Shown: positions 1 through 10,010, counted from the stretch's first letter. The stretch: DNA of 64,000 nt from Novispirillum itersonii subsp. itersonii ATCC 12639 (GCF_000381985.1 NZ_KB907343.1:157892-221891); one strand, 5' to 3'. The notes: generated from the sequence alone by a model not told the origin. Numbers and translations: made by a program.

Positions 1-646
1 TGTGCTACCCGATGCAGACCCGCAGCAGATCGCCGCCGGGCTGTTCTGGGGGGCCTTCCTGAACAACGGTCAGACCTGCGCCGCCATGAAACGCCTGTAT
101 GTGCATGACAGTGTGCACGATGCGGTGTGCGAGGCCCTGACGACCTACGCCCGCACCGTCAGGGTCGGTAATGGCCTGAACGAAGACAGCGCCCTCGGCC
201 CGATCCAGAACGCCATGCAGTTTGATAAGGTGCGGCGGCTGGTCGAGGACGCAAAGACGCGGGGCACCGTGCTGTGCGGCGGTGAACCGGGGGACGGCCT
301 GTTCTTTCCCCCGACCCTGATTGCCGGGCTGAAAAACGGCGATCCGCTGGTGGAGGAGGAACAGTTCGGCCCGGCCTTGCCGATTATCCGCTACAGCGAT
401 GTCAACGCCGCCATCCACGCCGCCAACGACAGCGCCAACGGCCTTGGCGGATCCGTCTGGTCAACAGACATCGACGCCGCCCGCGCTGTCGCCCAGCGGC
501 TGGAATGCGGATCGGTGTGGATCAACAAACACGGGGCAATCCAGCCGAATGTTCCGTTCGGCGGTCGCAAAACCTCCGGCATCGGGGTGGAGTTCGGCGA
601 AGACGGACTGGCCGAATATACCGATATACAGGCGATTTTCAGCTAA
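1..646 (+). CDS. NAD(P)-dependent aldehyde dehydrogenase, C-terminal part (5' truncated by window edge)
   Basis: Only the last 214 residues are present and the reading frame is open to the window edge. The catalytic cysteine is seen in 'NNGQTCAAMKR' (visible residue 26). It is followed by the conserved 'EEQFGPALPI' segment (about 118-127) and the C-terminal 'PFGGRKTSGIG' motif (about 185-195), all typical of the ALDH superfamily, which oxidises aldehydes to acids with NAD(P)+. Substrate cannot be told from this fragment. The gene runs convergently into the Fe-S protein gene on the other strand, and the two stop codons overlap by about 8 bp. Confidence 0.93.
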   Translation, partial: VLPDADPQQIAAGLFWGAFLNNGQTCAAMKRLYVHDSVHDAVCEALTTYARTVRVGNGLNEDSALGPIQNAMQFDKVRRLVEDAKTRGTVLCGGEPGDGLFFPPTLIAGLKNGDPLVEEEQFGPALPIIRYSDVNAAIHAANDSANGLGGSVWSTDIDAARAVAQRLECGSVWINKHGAIQPNVPFGGRKTSGIGVEFGEDGLAEYTDIQAIFS

Positions 647-1337
647 CCGTGGCCTGCGCCATCAGTCGCAGGAACGCCTGTTGATGGAAAGCCTGCTGGA
701 CCGGGGAATAGCATTGCCCTTGCCCGACCGGACAGGCACGCCGGGCCAGACAGCCCGCCGCGACACAGCCACCCCGGTCCGGGCCCGTCAGTTCCGCCGC
801 ACAGCGGCCCGGCAGCGGCCCGGCGGGAGTGATGGCCTGCACCGGGCAGGCCGACAGACAGGGCCGGTCCCGGCAGCTCTCACAGGGTGAAGGCAGGACG
901 ACAGGAGAGGGGCCCGGCCACGGCATGGGCAGAATCAGCGCCGCCCGCACCGCATGCCACAGTCCGTAGACCGGATCCATCAGCAGGCCGGCCGGAGACG
1001 GATGCAGCCCCATCGCCCGCTGCAGCCACCTCTGAAACGGGTAAAACGGCGGTCCGCTGAACGGATAGAGCACCTGCGCCCCCCACTGTGCCGCCAGCGG
1101 ATCCATCACCCGCTGCGTCCAGTCGTCCAAGGGATCCGCCACAGCCCTGAACTGCGACGGAGCCACCTGCCACAAGGCAGACCCGACCGACCCGACCAAC
1201 ACCAGACACCCGGTTCCCAGCCCGTCAGCCTCGGTCAACGTAAAGCCCCCGCGCAGGCACAGGCCGAGCGGTGCCACAGCCTGCCCCAGAAGCGCGAAGG
1301 GCCGCGCTCCGTCAGGAGGCAGCCCTTCCGTCACCAT
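639..1337 (-). CDS. 4Fe-4S ferredoxin-type protein of unknown role
   Basis: A 232-residue protein whose C-terminal third carries 'CESCRDRPCLSACP' (Cys at about 152, 155, 160, 164) and a second Cys group ending 'GCLARRACPVGQ'. This is a two-cluster ferredoxin layout reminiscent of the C-terminus of QueG-like proteins. The N-terminal two thirds have no motif I recognise. I chose the ATG at 1337 because the stop codon of leuD (TAA, 1354-1352) merges with an AAGGG ribosome binding site in front of it. A longer start at 1379 would overlap leuD. The position just behind leuD suggests cotranscription with leuCD. Electron transfer is inferred from the clusters; the partner is unknown. Confidence 0.75.
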   Translation of the reverse strand: MVTEGLPPDGARPFALLGQAVAPLGLCLRGGFTLTEADGLGTGCLVLVGSVGSALWQVAPSQFRAVADPLDDWTQRVMDPLAAQWGAQVLYPFSGPPFYPFQRWLQRAMGLHPSPAGLLMDPVYGLWHAVRAALILPMPWPGPSPVVLPSPCESCRDRPCLSACPVQAITPAGPLPGRCAAELTGPDRGGCVAAGCLARRACPVGQGQCYSPVQQAFHQQAFLRLMAQATVS

Positions 1338-1351
1338 CAGGCGATCCGCCC

Positions 1352-1975
1352 TTACGCCGACTTGGCCGGGGTCGCCCACGGCTGGTCGCGGGTCAGCCCG
1401 TCTTCGAACGCGGCAATCTTATCAACCTTCTGCAGGGTCAGGCCGATATCGTCCAGACCGTTCAGCAGGCAATGCTTGCGGAAGGCATCGACCTCGAAGG
1501 AGATGCTGCCGCCATCCGGGCCGGTGATAACCTGATTTTCCAGATCAATGGTCACCACGGCATTGGCACCGCGGTTGGCATCATCCATCAGCTTATCAAC
1601 ATCCGCCTGCGGCAGACGGATCGGCAGGATGCCGTTCTTGAAGCAGTTGTTGAAGAAGATGTCAGCAAAGCTGGGAGCAATCACGCAGCGGATGCCAAAA
1701 TCCAGCAGCGCCCACGGCGCATGCTCGCGGGAGGAACCGCAGCCGAAGTTCTCACCGGCAACCAGAATGCTGGCAGCACGGTACGCCGGTTTGTTCAGCA
1801 CGAAATCCGGGTTTTCCGCCCCGGTGCCGTCATAGCGCATTTCGTCGAACAGGTTCTTGCCCAGCCCGGTGCGCTTGATGGTCTTCAGGAACTGCTTGGG
1901 GATGATCATGTCGGTATCGACGTTGATCATCGGCAGCGGCGCGGCCACACCCGTCAGCTTGGTGAACTTATCCAT
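1352..1975 (-). CDS. leuD: 3-isopropylmalate dehydratase small subunit
   Basis: A 207-residue LeuD that, with LeuC, isomerises 2-isopropylmalate to 3-isopropylmalate in leucine synthesis. The small-subunit signature '[19 protein letters not shown]' is clear near residue 95, and the N-terminal '[22 protein letters not shown]' region is the usual start of the swivel domain. Length is normal for the family. leuC lies upstream on the same strand, separated only by a small acidic-protein gene, so the three probably share a transcript. Confidence 0.97.
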   Translation of the reverse strand: MDKFTKLTGVAAPLPMINVDTDMIIPKQFLKTIKRTGLGKNLFDEMRYDGTGAENPDFVLNKPAYRAASILVAGENFGCGSSREHAPWALLDFGIRCVIAPSFADIFFNNCFKNGILPIRLPQADVDKLMDDANRGANAVVTIDLENQVITGPDGGSISFEVDAFRKHCLLNGLDDIGLTLQKVDKIAAFEDGLTRDQPWATPAKSA

Positions 1976-2010
1976 GGTGTCTGTACCCCTTGTATCAGCC
2001 CGCAGGCGGC

Positions 2011-2265
2011 TCAGCCTTTGTCAAACCGGCGATGACGCCACACCAGAACCGAGCCCAGATCGTCGTCTTCGGTTTCGGTCAGGACGTCTTCCTCAAAGAA
2101 GTCCCCGTCCTCGTCAAACAGGCGGTCGTCGGTGGAGAGAACCAGGGCCCGGGACAGCAGCTCGTCGGAAATCTGGATGTTGGACACCAGATCCCTGCCG
2201 CCGGTGTGGGCCGGATCAATCAGGACATAGGCCTGTGCGGTTTTATCAGCGGCCACCTGGGCCAT
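2011..2265 (-). CDS. Small acidic protein between leuC and leuD, function unknown
   Basis: An 84-residue protein with a strongly acidic middle ('[20 protein letters not shown]') and a short basic tail. The ATG at 2265 is preceded by GGGAG at proper spacing, while a longer in-frame start at 2319 lacks one. It sits 35 bp upstream of leuD and 113 bp downstream of leuC. No cysteines, membrane segment or known motif is seen. Its placement inside the isomerase operon suggests a role tied to the enzyme or to operon expression, but that is only inference. Confidence 0.7.
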   Translation of the reverse strand: MAQVAADKTAQAYVLIDPAHTGGRDLVSNIQISDELLSRALVLSTDDRLFDEDGDFFEEDVLTETEDDDLGSVLVWRHRRFDKG

Positions 2266-2378
2266 ATGCAGTCTCCCGGTCCGGTGAGAGCGGAGGCGGC
2301 TGGGCCGATCCGCCATCACCGTCCGTTTGCAGAAAAAGAGGGGACGGGCCGGATCCCCGGCCCGCCCACAACGGAGCG

Positions 2379-3791
2379 TCAGCCCGCCAGCAGCTTGCGC
2401 ACGTCGGTCAGCTTGCCGGTGACGGCAGCGGCAGCCGCCATCGCCGGGCTGACCAGATGGGTCCGCCCGCCACGGCCCTGACGGCCTTCGAAGTTGCGGT
2501 TAGAGGTCGAGGCAGACCGCTGACCGGGCTCCAGCTTGTCGGCATTCATCGCCAGACACATGGAGCATCCCGGCTCACGCCACTCAAACCCGGCCGCCTT
2601 GAAGATCTCATCCAGACCTTCGGCTTCCGCCTGTTCCTTCACCAGACCTGAGCCCGGCACCACCAGCGCCTGCACACCTGCGGCAACCTGACGGCCTCTG
2701 GCGACGTCGGCGGCAGCCCGCAGATCCTCGATACGGCCATTGGTGCACGACCCGATGAAGACCACATCCACCGCGATATCGGTGATCGGGGTTCCGGCGG
2801 TCAGGCCCATGTATTCCAGCGAGCGGGCGGTGGCCTTGGCCTTGGCCTCGTCACGGGCATCAGCCGGGCTCGGCACCACGCCGGAAATGGCAATGGTATC
2901 TTCCGGGCTGGTGCCCCAGGTCACGGTCGGTTCGATCGACGGGGCATCAATTTCGATGACGGTATCGAAATGGGCACCTTCGTCGGTCTTCAGGGTCTTC
3001 CAATAGGCGACGGCAGCTTCGTAGGCAGCACCCTTCGGGGCCATCGGACGGCCCTTGATGTATTCGAAAGTCACTTCATCCGGGGCGATCAGACCGGCAC
3101 GGGCCCCGGCTTCGATGGTCATGTTACAGACCGTCATCCGGCCTTCCATCGACAGCTTGCGGACCGCTTCACCGGCATATTCGATCACATAGCCGGTGCC
3201 ACCGGCGGTACCGAGCACGCCACAGATGTGCAGGACCAGATCCTTGGCGGTGACACCCGGGCCGAGGTCGCCGTTGACCTGTACCAGCATGTTCTTCGCC
3301 GGGGCCTGAACCAGCGTCTGGGTGGCCAGAACATGTTCCACTTCCGAGGTGCCGATGCCGAAGGCAAGGCTGCCGAAAGCGCCATGGGTGGCGGTGTGCG
3401 AATCGCCGCAGACGATGGTCATGCCCGGCAGGGTGAACCCCTGTTCCGGCCCGACGATATGCACGACGCCCTGACGGATGTCAGACATCGGGAAGTACGG
3501 CACGCCGAATTCGGCGGCGTTCTTCTCCAGGGTCTCGACCTGAATCCGGCTTTCTTCGTTATCAATGCCTTTGGAGCGGTCGGTGGTCGGCACATTGTGG
3601 TCGGCAACCGCCAGAGTCTTCTCCGGGCGGGCAACCGGGCGGCCGGCCGTGCGTAGACCTTCAAAGGCCTGCGGGCTGGTCACTTCGTGCACCATGTGAC
3701 GGTCGATGTAAATCAGGCAGGTCCCATCGGCCTGCACATCCACCAGATGGCTGTCCCAGATCTTGTCGAACAGGGTACGGGCCTTAGCCAT
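2379..3791 (-). CDS. leuC: 3-isopropylmalate dehydratase large subunit
   Basis: A 470-residue aconitase-family protein, close to the usual 466-470. It shows the three Fe-S cysteine contexts: '[15 protein letters not shown]' and the pair in '[11 protein letters not shown]'. Other family motifs are '[11 protein letters not shown]' and 'NRNFEGRQG'. It forms the leucine-pathway isomerase with LeuD. The start at 3791 ('[15 protein letters not shown]') has GGAGGAGAG upstream. The 36 residues that could extend it N-terminally lie over a terminator and are not expected to be translated. Confidence 0.97.
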   Translation of the reverse strand: MAKARTLFDKIWDSHLVDVQADGTCLIYIDRHMVHEVTSPQAFEGLRTAGRPVARPEKTLAVADHNVPTTDRSKGIDNEESRIQVETLEKNAAEFGVPYFPMSDIRQGVVHIVGPEQGFTLPGMTIVCGDSHTATHGAFGSLAFGIGTSEVEHVLATQTLVQAPAKNMLVQVNGDLGPGVTAKDLVLHICGVLGTAGGTGYVIEYAGEAVRKLSMEGRMTVCNMTIEAGARAGLIAPDEVTFEYIKGRPMAPKGAAYEAAVAYWKTLKTDEGAHFDTVIEIDAPSIEPTVTWGTSPEDTIAISGVVPSPADARDEAKAKATARSLEYMGLTAGTPITDIAVDVVFIGSCTNGRIEDLRAAADVARGRQVAAGVQALVVPGSGLVKEQAEAEGLDEIFKAAGFEWREPGCSMCLAMNADKLEPGQRSASTSNRNFEGRQGRGGRTHLVSPAMAAAAAVTGKLTDVRKLLAG

Positions 3792-3863
3792 GTCCGCTCT
3801 CTCCTCCAGCACTGTCCGGCGGGGCGACGGCAGCGGTGCCGTCGGGAAACCCTTGCCGGACAT

Positions 3864-3898
3864 GAAAAAGCTCCGGAGGCGTTGCCACCCCCGGAGCA
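3864..3898 (-). terminator. Rho-independent terminator between rplS and leuC
   Basis: On the minus strand a GC-rich stem of about 10 bp (GCTCCGGGGG / CCTCCGGAGC, one mismatch) with an 8-nt loop is followed directly by TTTTTC. It ends the ffh-rpsP-rimM-trmD-rplS transcript and separates it from leuCD. Confidence 0.8.
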
Positions 3899-3952
3899 CA
3901 TGATGTGTCAGGGACCATCCTGTCGGAGTCGGTCCCGGACGGCAACGGGAAC

Positions 3953-4366
3953 TTACGCCTTGGCAGCAGCGGCGGCGGCGGCAGCAGCTTCGCGGGCCTT
4001 GGCGTTGGCGGCCAGATCCTCGGCGATACGGGCAGAACGGCCGCGACGGTCACGCAGGTAGTACAGCTTCGCACGACGGACCTTACCGCGACGGACCAGC
4101 TCGATGCGGTCCACGGTCGGGGCGTACAGCGGGAACACACGTTCCACACCTTCACCGAAGGAGATCTTGCGGACGGTGAAGTTGGAGTTGATGCCAGCGT
4201 TCTTGCGGGCAATCACAACGCCTTCGTAAGCCTGCAGACGCTCACGGGTGCCTTCGACCACCTTCACGAACACGCGGACGGTATCGCCCGGGGTGAACAC
4301 CGGAATGGTCTTGCCTTCGGTCAGACGAGCAATCTGCTCCTGATCGAGCTTTTCAATAATGTTCAT
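3953..4366 (-). CDS. rplS: 50S ribosomal protein L19
   Basis: A 137-residue L19, with the core from '[15 protein letters not shown]' to '[17 protein letters not shown]'. L19 lies at the 30S-50S interface. The protein ends in an alanine/lysine-rich tail of about 20 residues that is longer than in E. coli L19 (115 aa). The ATG at 4366 lies 4 bp after the stop of trmD and has GAGGG upstream, so translation is probably coupled to trmD. The larger upstream open frame is a shadow of trmD. Confidence 0.97.
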   Translation of the reverse strand: MNIIEKLDQEQIARLTEGKTIPVFTPGDTVRVFVKVVEGTRERLQAYEGVVIARKNAGINSNFTVRKISFGEGVERVFPLYAPTVDRIELVRRGKVRRAKLYYLRDRRGRSARIAEDLAANAKAREAAAAAAAAAKA

Positions 4367-4370
4367 GGAA

Positions 4371-5126
4371 CTAACCCTCTTGCTCTTGCTTCTGCGCAAC
4401 ATACCGGTCCCACAGATCGGGCCGGCGTTGCCGGGTAATGTATTCCGACTGGCCGTGCCGCCATTCAGCGACCCGCGCATGGTGGCCCGAAAGCAAAACT
4501 TCCGGCACCATCCGGCCCTGCCAGTCAGCGGGCCGTGTATAGAGCGGATACTCAAGGAGTCCCCGCTCAAAACTCTCATCTTCCAGCGACTCGGTCTTAC
4601 CGATAACACCGGGCAGCAGGCGGATCACCGCGTCCAGCATCACCTGCGCCGCGGTCTCGCCGCCGGTCAGAACGAAGTCTCCGACGGAAACTTCTTCCAG
4701 ATCCCAGGCGTCGATCACCCGCTGGTCCACCCCTTCGTAGCGACCGCAAAGAATGGTCAGGGCAGGCTCGGCAGCCAGTTCCTTCACCAGATCCTGCGTC
4801 AGCACCCGTCCCCGGGGGGACAGATACAGCCTGCGTCCCTTGCCGGGCCACACTGCTGTCAGGGCAGCATCGATAACATCGGGCCGCATCACCATGCCAG
4901 CGCCGCCCCCGAAGGGGGTGTCATCAACAGAGCGGTGTTTATCGCGTGCAAAAGAGCGGATGTCCACTGTTTCCAGCGACCATTTTCCGTCGGTCAGCGC
5001 TTTTCCGATCAGGGAGTGCCCCAAGGCACCCGGAAACATCTCGGGGAACAGCGTCAGGACCCGGACAGCAAAAGGTTCCGCAGGGGAAACGCCGTCTTCC
5101 GCCCCGGAAACAGGAGATCCGGTCAC
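4371..5126 (-). CDS. trmD: tRNA (guanine37-N1)-methyltransferase
   Basis: TrmD methylates G37 in tRNAs that read CNN/CGG codons, using SAM bound in a trefoil knot. The N-terminal '[17 protein letters not shown]' and the knot motif '[14 protein letters not shown]' are clear. I chose the GTG at 5126: it overlaps the rimM stop as GTGA and has GAGGA six bases upstream. Another GTG at 5147 is in frame but has no well-spaced ribosome binding site. This gives 251 residues, normal for TrmD. It sits in the canonical rpsP-rimM-trmD-rplS operon. Confidence 0.95.
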   Translation of the reverse strand: MTGSPVSGAEDGVSPAEPFAVRVLTLFPEMFPGALGHSLIGKALTDGKWSLETVDIRSFARDKHRSVDDTPFGGGAGMVMRPDVIDAALTAVWPGKGRRLYLSPRGRVLTQDLVKELAAEPALTILCGRYEGVDQRVIDAWDLEEVSVGDFVLTGGETAAQVMLDAVIRLLPGVIGKTESLEDESFERGLLEYPLYTRPADWQGRMVPEVLLSGHHARVAEWRHGQSEYITRQRRPDLWDRYVAQKQEQEG

Positions 5127-5791
5127 TTCCAGTCCTCGTCCGGCCACTCTTCCGCCACCGGTTTGTCGGCAGCAGCCGACTCGGCAGCCTCGGCGTCCGC
5201 CTGCTTCCGGCCGGGGGACCGGCGGCGGGGGGCAGGATTGGGCTCAATCGGGCCTTCAAGCAGCCCCTCAATCGGCTCAACCACCACCTTACCACCGGCA
5301 ACATCAATCACCGGAACGGCAGCCTTGGTGAACGGCACCATTGCCACACCGCCGATTTCACCCCGCAGTTCCAGCACATCTCCGGCGCCGAAATCAAACA
5401 GGGCCGTCACAACCCCCACCTTGGTCCCGTCAGGGAACACCGCCGACAGACCGATCAGGTCGGAGTGATAGAATTCGTCTTCGTCGTCCAGATCCGGCAG
5501 ATCTTCACGACGGATATGCAGGCGCAGCCCTTTCAGGGCCTCGGCCTTATCGCGGTCGTCAACACCGTCGATCATGCACAGGACACTGCCCTTCTGCACG
5601 CCCAGAACCTCGAGTTCATACACCCGGGTGCCGGTATCGTCCGTCAGAGGGCCATAGGCGTCCAGCGCGTCGGGATCGGTGGTGAAGGGCTTCACCTTCA
5701 CCACCCCCCGGACACCGTGGGCGCCGGCAACGACGCCCACACAGACGAGATCAGCCGGAGCAATCTCCGGAGAGGTCTTACCGCTGCTCAT
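5123..5791 (-). CDS. rimM: Ribosome maturation factor RimM
   Basis: RimM helps assemble the 30S head and binds S19. The N-terminal RimM domain starts near '[21 protein letters not shown]'-type sequence (residues about 16-36) and the PRC-barrel follows around '[16 protein letters not shown]'. The last 40 residues form a charged tail (Arg/Lys patch, then Ala/Glu and 'EEWPDEDWK'), beyond the usual end at about 170-180 residues. ATG 5791 is preferred over a TTG at 5800. The stop overlaps the trmD start. Confidence 0.94.
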   Translation of the reverse strand: MSSGKTSPEIAPADLVCVGVVAGAHGVRGVVKVKPFTTDPDALDAYGPLTDDTGTRVYELEVLGVQKGSVLCMIDGVDDRDKAEALKGLRLHIRREDLPDLDDEDEFYHSDLIGLSAVFPDGTKVGVVTALFDFGAGDVLELRGEIGGVAMVPFTKAAVPVIDVAGGKVVVEPIEGLLEGPIEPNPAPRRRSPGRKQADAEAAESAAADKPVAEEWPDEDWK

Positions 5792-5805
5792 CGTCTGCAA
5801 CAGTC

Positions 5806-6186
5806 TTATTCGCCAGCGGCTTCAGCAGCGGCGGCTTCGGCAGCGGCCTTGGCGCGCTCTTCAGCTTCGCGGATGCGCTCCTGGGCCTTCGCCTTCGGCA
5901 GGCTCTTCTTGGTCTGAGCCGGAACGGCCGGGGCAGCGGTGACACCGGCGATGCCCAGCAGACGGGCGACACGGTCGGTGGCAACAGCGCCGTTGGCGAT
6001 CCAATGCTGGACGCGCTCGGTCTTCAGAACCAGACGCTCGGTGTGGTCAGACGGCAGAACCGGGTTGTAGACGCCCAGCTTTTCGATGAAACGGCCATCA
6101 CGCGGGGAGCGGGAGTCAGCCACGACAACGCGGTAGAACGGACGCTTCTTGGCACCACCACGGGCGAGACGGATACGCAGGGACAT
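5806..6186 (-). CDS. rpsP: 30S ribosomal protein S16
   Basis: A 126-residue S16. The conserved core '[19 protein letters not shown]' to about residue 80 is typical. The last 40 residues are a highly charged Ala/Glu/Lys extension, predicted helical, making it about 45 residues longer than E. coli S16 (82 aa). Such tails occur in alphaproteobacteria. It follows ffh by 57 bp and precedes rimM by 14 bp, in the standard operon order. Confidence 0.97.
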   Translation of the reverse strand: MSLRIRLARGGAKKRPFYRVVVADSRSPRDGRFIEKLGVYNPVLPSDHTERLVLKTERVQHWIANGAVATDRVARLLGIAGVTAAPAVPAQTKKSLPKAKAQERIREAEERAKAAAEAAAAEAAGE

Positions 6187-6242
6187 TGCATTTACCTCAG
6201 GTTTTCAGAGTGAATGGAGAAAATCGAAAGAAACTTCAGATC

Positions 6243-7772
6243 TTACCGCTTTTTGCCGCCCCGGCGGCTGATCGCGGCGAGAACGTCGGGGGACAGGCCA
6301 CCCGCACCGCCCAGACCGGGCAGCTTACCGGGGAACCCGGGCGGCAAGCCGCCCTTGGACAGCTGCGACAGGTCCGGCATCGGGCCGCCCAGTTCCGCCG
6401 GGTCCGGCATGCCGCCGCCCTTGCCGAACAGACCGCCGAGAGCCCCCATCAGGCCCTTCTTGCCGCCCATCTTTTTCATCTGCTTCATCATATCGGCCAT
6501 CTGCTGATGCTGTTTCAGCAGGCGGTTGACGTCAGAGACATCGACCCCGGCACCGGCGGCGATACGGCGCTTGCGGCTGGCCTTCAGCAGATCCGGCTTG
6601 CGCCGTTCCTGCGGGGTCATCGACAGAATGATCGCTTCCTGACGGGCAATCACCTTGTTGTCGATGTTCGCCTCGTCGATCTGCTTCTTCATTTTGGAGA
6701 TCCCCGGCATCATGCCAAGCAGCCCCTTGATATCGCCCATCTTCTTAATCTGACGGAACTGCGAGAGCATATCCTCCAGATCAAAGGAGCCTTCCATCAG
6801 CTTGGCGGCCATCTTGGCGGCGTCTTCCGCCTCGATGGTGGCGGCGGCTTTTTCCACCAGCGACACCACATCGCCCATGCCGAGAATCCGGCTGGCGATA
6901 CGGTCCGGGTGGAAGCCTTCCAGCGCATCCAGCTTTTCGCCGACGCCCAGCAGCTTGATCGGCTTGCCGGTGACGGCACGCATCGACAGGGCGGCACCGC
7001 CACGGGCGTCACCGTCGATACGGGTCAGCACAATGCCGCTGATACCGATCTTTTCATTGAATTCGCGGGCCAGCGTCACCGCGTCCTGACCGATCATCGC
7101 ATCGGTGACCAGCAGGGTCTCGGCCGGGGTGACGACATCGCGCACCGCCGCCACTTCATCCATCAGTTCCTGATCGATGTGCAGACGGCCGGCGGTATCA
7201 AGGATGACCACGTCATAGCCACCCTTGCGGGCAACATCCATGGCACGGGTGGCAATCGCCACCGGCATCTGACCGTCGACGATCGGCAGGGACTCAACGC
7301 CGATCTGCTCGCCGAGAATCGCCAGCTGCTTCTGTGCCGCCGGACGGTACACGTCGAGGGACGCCAGCAGGACCTTCTTCTTGTCGCGGTTTTTCAGCCG
7401 CAGGGCGATCTTGCCCGAGGTTGTGGTCTTGCCCGAGCCCTGCAGACCGACCATCAGCACCGGCACCGGCGGGGTGCGGTTGATGTTCAGCTCCGACTCG
7501 GTATCGCCGCCGCCCAGCATCTCGGTCAGGGCATCATTGACGATTTTGACCACCATCTGGCCGGGGGTGATCGAGCGGATCACATCCTGACCGACGGCAC
7601 GTTCCTTGACGCGGTTGATGAAGTCTTTCACCACCGGCAGGGCAACGTCCGCCTCCAGAAGGGCGACCCGCACCTCCCGCATGGCGTCGTTGACATCGGA
7701 TTCAGTCAGGGCGCCGCGACCGCGCAGCTTATCCAGAACCGACCCTAAGCGCTGTGACAGACCGTCAAACAT
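6243..7772 (-). CDS. ffh: Signal recognition particle protein Ffh
   Basis: Ffh binds 4.5S RNA and signal sequences and targets membrane proteins to FtsY. Visible parts are the N domain from 'MFDGLSQRLGSVLDKLRG', the GTPase P-loop 'GLQGSGKTT' (about residue 107), 'DTAGRLHID', 'TRIDGDARGG', and a methionine-rich M domain with 'QMKKMGGKKGLMGALG'. I used ATG 7772 (509 aa). An in-frame GTG at 7796 with AGGG upstream would add eight residues. It is the first gene of the ffh-rpsP-rimM-trmD-rplS operon. Confidence 0.97.
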   Translation of the reverse strand: MFDGLSQRLGSVLDKLRGRGALTESDVNDAMREVRVALLEADVALPVVKDFINRVKERAVGQDVIRSITPGQMVVKIVNDALTEMLGGGDTESELNINRTPPVPVLMVGLQGSGKTTTSGKIALRLKNRDKKKVLLASLDVYRPAAQKQLAILGEQIGVESLPIVDGQMPVAIATRAMDVARKGGYDVVILDTAGRLHIDQELMDEVAAVRDVVTPAETLLVTDAMIGQDAVTLAREFNEKIGISGIVLTRIDGDARGGAALSMRAVTGKPIKLLGVGEKLDALEGFHPDRIASRILGMGDVVSLVEKAAATIEAEDAAKMAAKLMEGSFDLEDMLSQFRQIKKMGDIKGLLGMMPGISKMKKQIDEANIDNKVIARQEAIILSMTPQERRKPDLLKASRKRRIAAGAGVDVSDVNRLLKQHQQMADMMKQMKKMGGKKGLMGALGGLFGKGGGMPDPAELGGPMPDLSQLSKGGLPPGFPGKLPGLGGAGGLSPDVLAAISRRGGKKR

Positions 7773-8020
7773 ACTCGCGTCCAATCCGTTGTTCACACCA
7801 CCCTGCGGGCCAGCCCCGCCGGAAGTCGCAGCCTAATGGACAAACGCCATTGGCGCCAGTGCGCGTACTGTCGCGGACTGACGGACCCCCTCGGGAGCAA
7901 AATGCCCGAAGTAGCATGAATCCGGCCTTTGCCGGAGGGTGCCTTCTACGCCTCCCCCCGTGCCAAGTCAAGACAAAGCACGGCGGGAAGCGGTTTTGCG
8001 GCGAAAACCGGGCCTGCCTC

Positions 8021-8674
8021 TCAGCCCTTGGTGCCAAACAGACGGTCCCCGGCATCGCCGAGGCCCGGCAGAATGTAAGCCTGCTCATTCAGATGGGAGT
8101 CGAGGCTGGCAACATAGACTTTCACGTCCGGGTGCTTCGCGTTGAACACCCGCATCCCTTCCGGGGCGGCCACCAGCGCCAGAAACGTAATGTTCTCATC
8201 CGGCACGCCGTGGCGGTTCAGCACATCCACCGCATGCACCGCCGAATTGCCGGTCGCCAGCATCGGATCGACCAGAATAAACTGGCGCCCCTCGGCATCC
8301 GGCAGCTTGACCAGATATTCCTTCGGCATATGGGTGTCATGGTCACGGGCCAGCCCGACATGGCCGACGCGGGCGCCCGGCACCAGCTCCAGCAGGCCGT
8401 CAGCCATGCCGTTTCCGGCCCGCAGAATCGGCACAATCGCCAGCTTGCGCCCGGCAATCACCGGTGCATCCATTTCCTGCATCGGGGTGTTGATGCGTTC
8501 CAGCGCCAGCGGCAGGTCGCGGGTGACCTCATAGCCCATCAGCAGGGCGATTTCCTTCAGCAGCAGCCGGAATGTCCGGGTCGAGGTGCGGACATCACGC
8601 ATGTGGGTCAGCTTGTGCTGGATCAGCGGATGATCGCAGACGGACAGATTGGGAAACTCGGCAACGTGCTTCAT
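8021..8674 (-). CDS. upp: Uracil phosphoribosyltransferase
   Basis: A 217-residue enzyme converting uracil plus PRPP to UMP (pyrimidine salvage). The PRPP-binding motif '[14 protein letters not shown]' is clear near residue 130, and '[12 protein letters not shown]' and the C-terminal '[17 protein letters not shown]' are typical of Upp. ATG 8674 has GAGGA four bases upstream. It appears monocistronic, about 70 bp beyond the terminator of the neighbouring gene. Confidence 0.97.
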   Translation of the reverse strand: MKHVAEFPNLSVCDHPLIQHKLTHMRDVRTSTRTFRLLLKEIALLMGYEVTRDLPLALERINTPMQEMDAPVIAGRKLAIVPILRAGNGMADGLLELVPGARVGHVGLARDHDTHMPKEYLVKLPDAEGRQFILVDPMLATGNSAVHAVDVLNRHGVPDENITFLALVAAPEGMRVFNAKHPDVKVYVASLDSHLNEQAYILPGLGDAGDRLFGTKG

Positions 8675-8743
8675 AAGGTCCTCGGAAAACAGAAAGGAGC
8701 GGTCCCTGCCGCTCCGCATTACAGGGCTTTATACCAGCCTTGT

Positions 8744-8774
8744 GAGAAAAAGAGGAGAGGGCCGAAAGGCCCCA
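8744..8774 (-). terminator. Probable terminator after the nitroreductase-like gene
   Basis: Right behind the stop codon at 8780 the minus strand can form GGGCC-TTTC-GGCCC followed by TCTCCTCTTTTTC. The stem is short and the U-tract interrupted, so efficiency is uncertain. Confidence 0.55.
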
Positions 8775-8779
8775 CCCCG

Positions 8780-9970
8780 TTAGCGCCGGGGGGATACGAT
8801 CAGATCTGCCGCTGCCCGCCGGGGCGTCATGCGGTCAACCTTATCCAGCCTGCCCAGACGGAACAGCATCTGCACCTCCTGCCCCGGCCCGGCCAGCAGG
8901 GTCTGCACATCATGCCGCGCCGCCTGCGCCTCGGCAAAGTCGGCAAGCGTCCCGGAGAGCGGCTGAATGCCGACACCAAGAGCCGCAGCCTGCAGGTCAA
9001 GGCGCATATAGGCCCGGCCAACCCGGACCTGATCCTCCCGCCCGTTCTCTGCCGTCACCATCCAGGCAAAGGCCGACGCGGTTTCAGGCTGCCCGGCCAC
9101 CCGGGCCATGGTGGTGCGCAGCAGATACGACTCGGGGTCGGTGAAGGCATAGCTGCCATACAGCAGGCGGATCGGCACCCCCATGGCATACGACAGCGGC
9201 ACCCGGCCATCGCGGTGGCGGGCCACTTCATCGGGAGTCAGGCGGATAAACCGTGCCAGTTCCTGCGCGACTGACCCGGTTGCGGTTTCCAGCCGCAGAC
9301 CTTCGAGCGCCAGCGCCCGCAACCTCTCAAACGCCGGGCCGCGGTCAAGATACCCGACCCCGACCCCGGATACAGACCGGGCCTCTGTCAACAGCGCCGT
9401 CCGCTCTGCCGAGGCCAGCGCCCGAGGGGAAAACGGCTGCAGGCTGGTGCGCCGGTTGCGGACCGATGCGAACAGCCCCGGCGGCAACACCGCCGCGTCC
9501 CGCTCCAGCACCACGGTTGCCACCGGGTGGGTGGCCATCTCCCGCGCGGTCTGGTACGGCCCATCGGGAAACAGGGTAATCGTCGCCTTATATCCTTCCG
9601 CTGCCGCCGCCATCGACAGCAGCTCGAGAAACGTGCCCTGACTGATCGTGGTCTGCCGGAAGGCCGGATCCGTGACCGGATGAAGGCGGTCAGCATCCAC
9701 CAGAAGGTGCAGGGTATCGTCCCCCTCCAGCATCACCTTCCACGGCTGCAGATTGCAGGAGCTGGGGGCCAGACTGGCCCAACCGACCAGCCGCAGACGG
9801 ATATCGCGGTCATAGACGGGCCCCTGCCACGGCCCATAGGCCCCATCATCGTCACCGATACACCCTGACAGCAGGGCCGGCGCGGAAGAGGCCGCCAACA
9901 AGCCGGTCAGAAAGGCCCGGCGGGTCACCGGGGGCAAGGAAGCCTTGGAAGGATGCAGGTGTCGTCTCAT
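8780..9970 (-). CDS. Tat-exported nitroreductase-like lipoprotein
   Basis: A 396-residue protein with a twin-arginine leader ('TRRAFLTGLLAAS', about residues 16-28) ending in a lipobox 'LLSGC', so it should be folded in the cytosol, exported by Tat and lipidated. The rest resembles the nitroreductase/FMN fold of the 'Acg-like' kind, with 'WASLAPSSCNLQPWKV' near the N-terminus (substituting for the usual SxRxF stretch) and an 'RNRRTSLQPFS' segment. FMN binding is inferred. ATG 9970 is chosen because the longer frame begins with TTG at 10006. It follows leuB but is separated by a terminator. Confidence 0.7.
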   Translation of the reverse strand: MRRHLHPSKASLPPVTRRAFLTGLLAASSAPALLSGCIGDDDGAYGPWQGPVYDRDIRLRLVGWASLAPSSCNLQPWKVMLEGDDTLHLLVDADRLHPVTDPAFRQTTISQGTFLELLSMAAAAEGYKATITLFPDGPYQTAREMATHPVATVVLERDAAVLPPGLFASVRNRRTSLQPFSPRALASAERTALLTEARSVSGVGVGYLDRGPAFERLRALALEGLRLETATGSVAQELARFIRLTPDEVARHRDGRVPLSYAMGVPIRLLYGSYAFTDPESYLLRTTMARVAGQPETASAFAWMVTAENGREDQVRVGRAYMRLDLQAAALGVGIQPLSGTLADFAEAQAARHDVQTLLAGPGQEVQMLFRLGRLDKVDRMTPRRAAADLIVSPRR

Positions 9971-10010
9971 AGCGCGCAGGATGAGGAAGCCAGACCGGAC
10001 AGGCAAGAGA

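Noticed and set aside
6186..7748. A 520-residue open frame antisense to ffh (and similar long frames opposite leuC, acs, hemC, uvrC)
   Set aside because: High GC makes open frames opposite real genes common. These lack ribosome binding sites and protein-like composition (His/Gln/Gly/Arg-rich).
7797..8020. Possible small RNA between ffh and upp
   Set aside because: Only short hairpins, no terminator T-run and no promoter-like spacing; nothing supportable.
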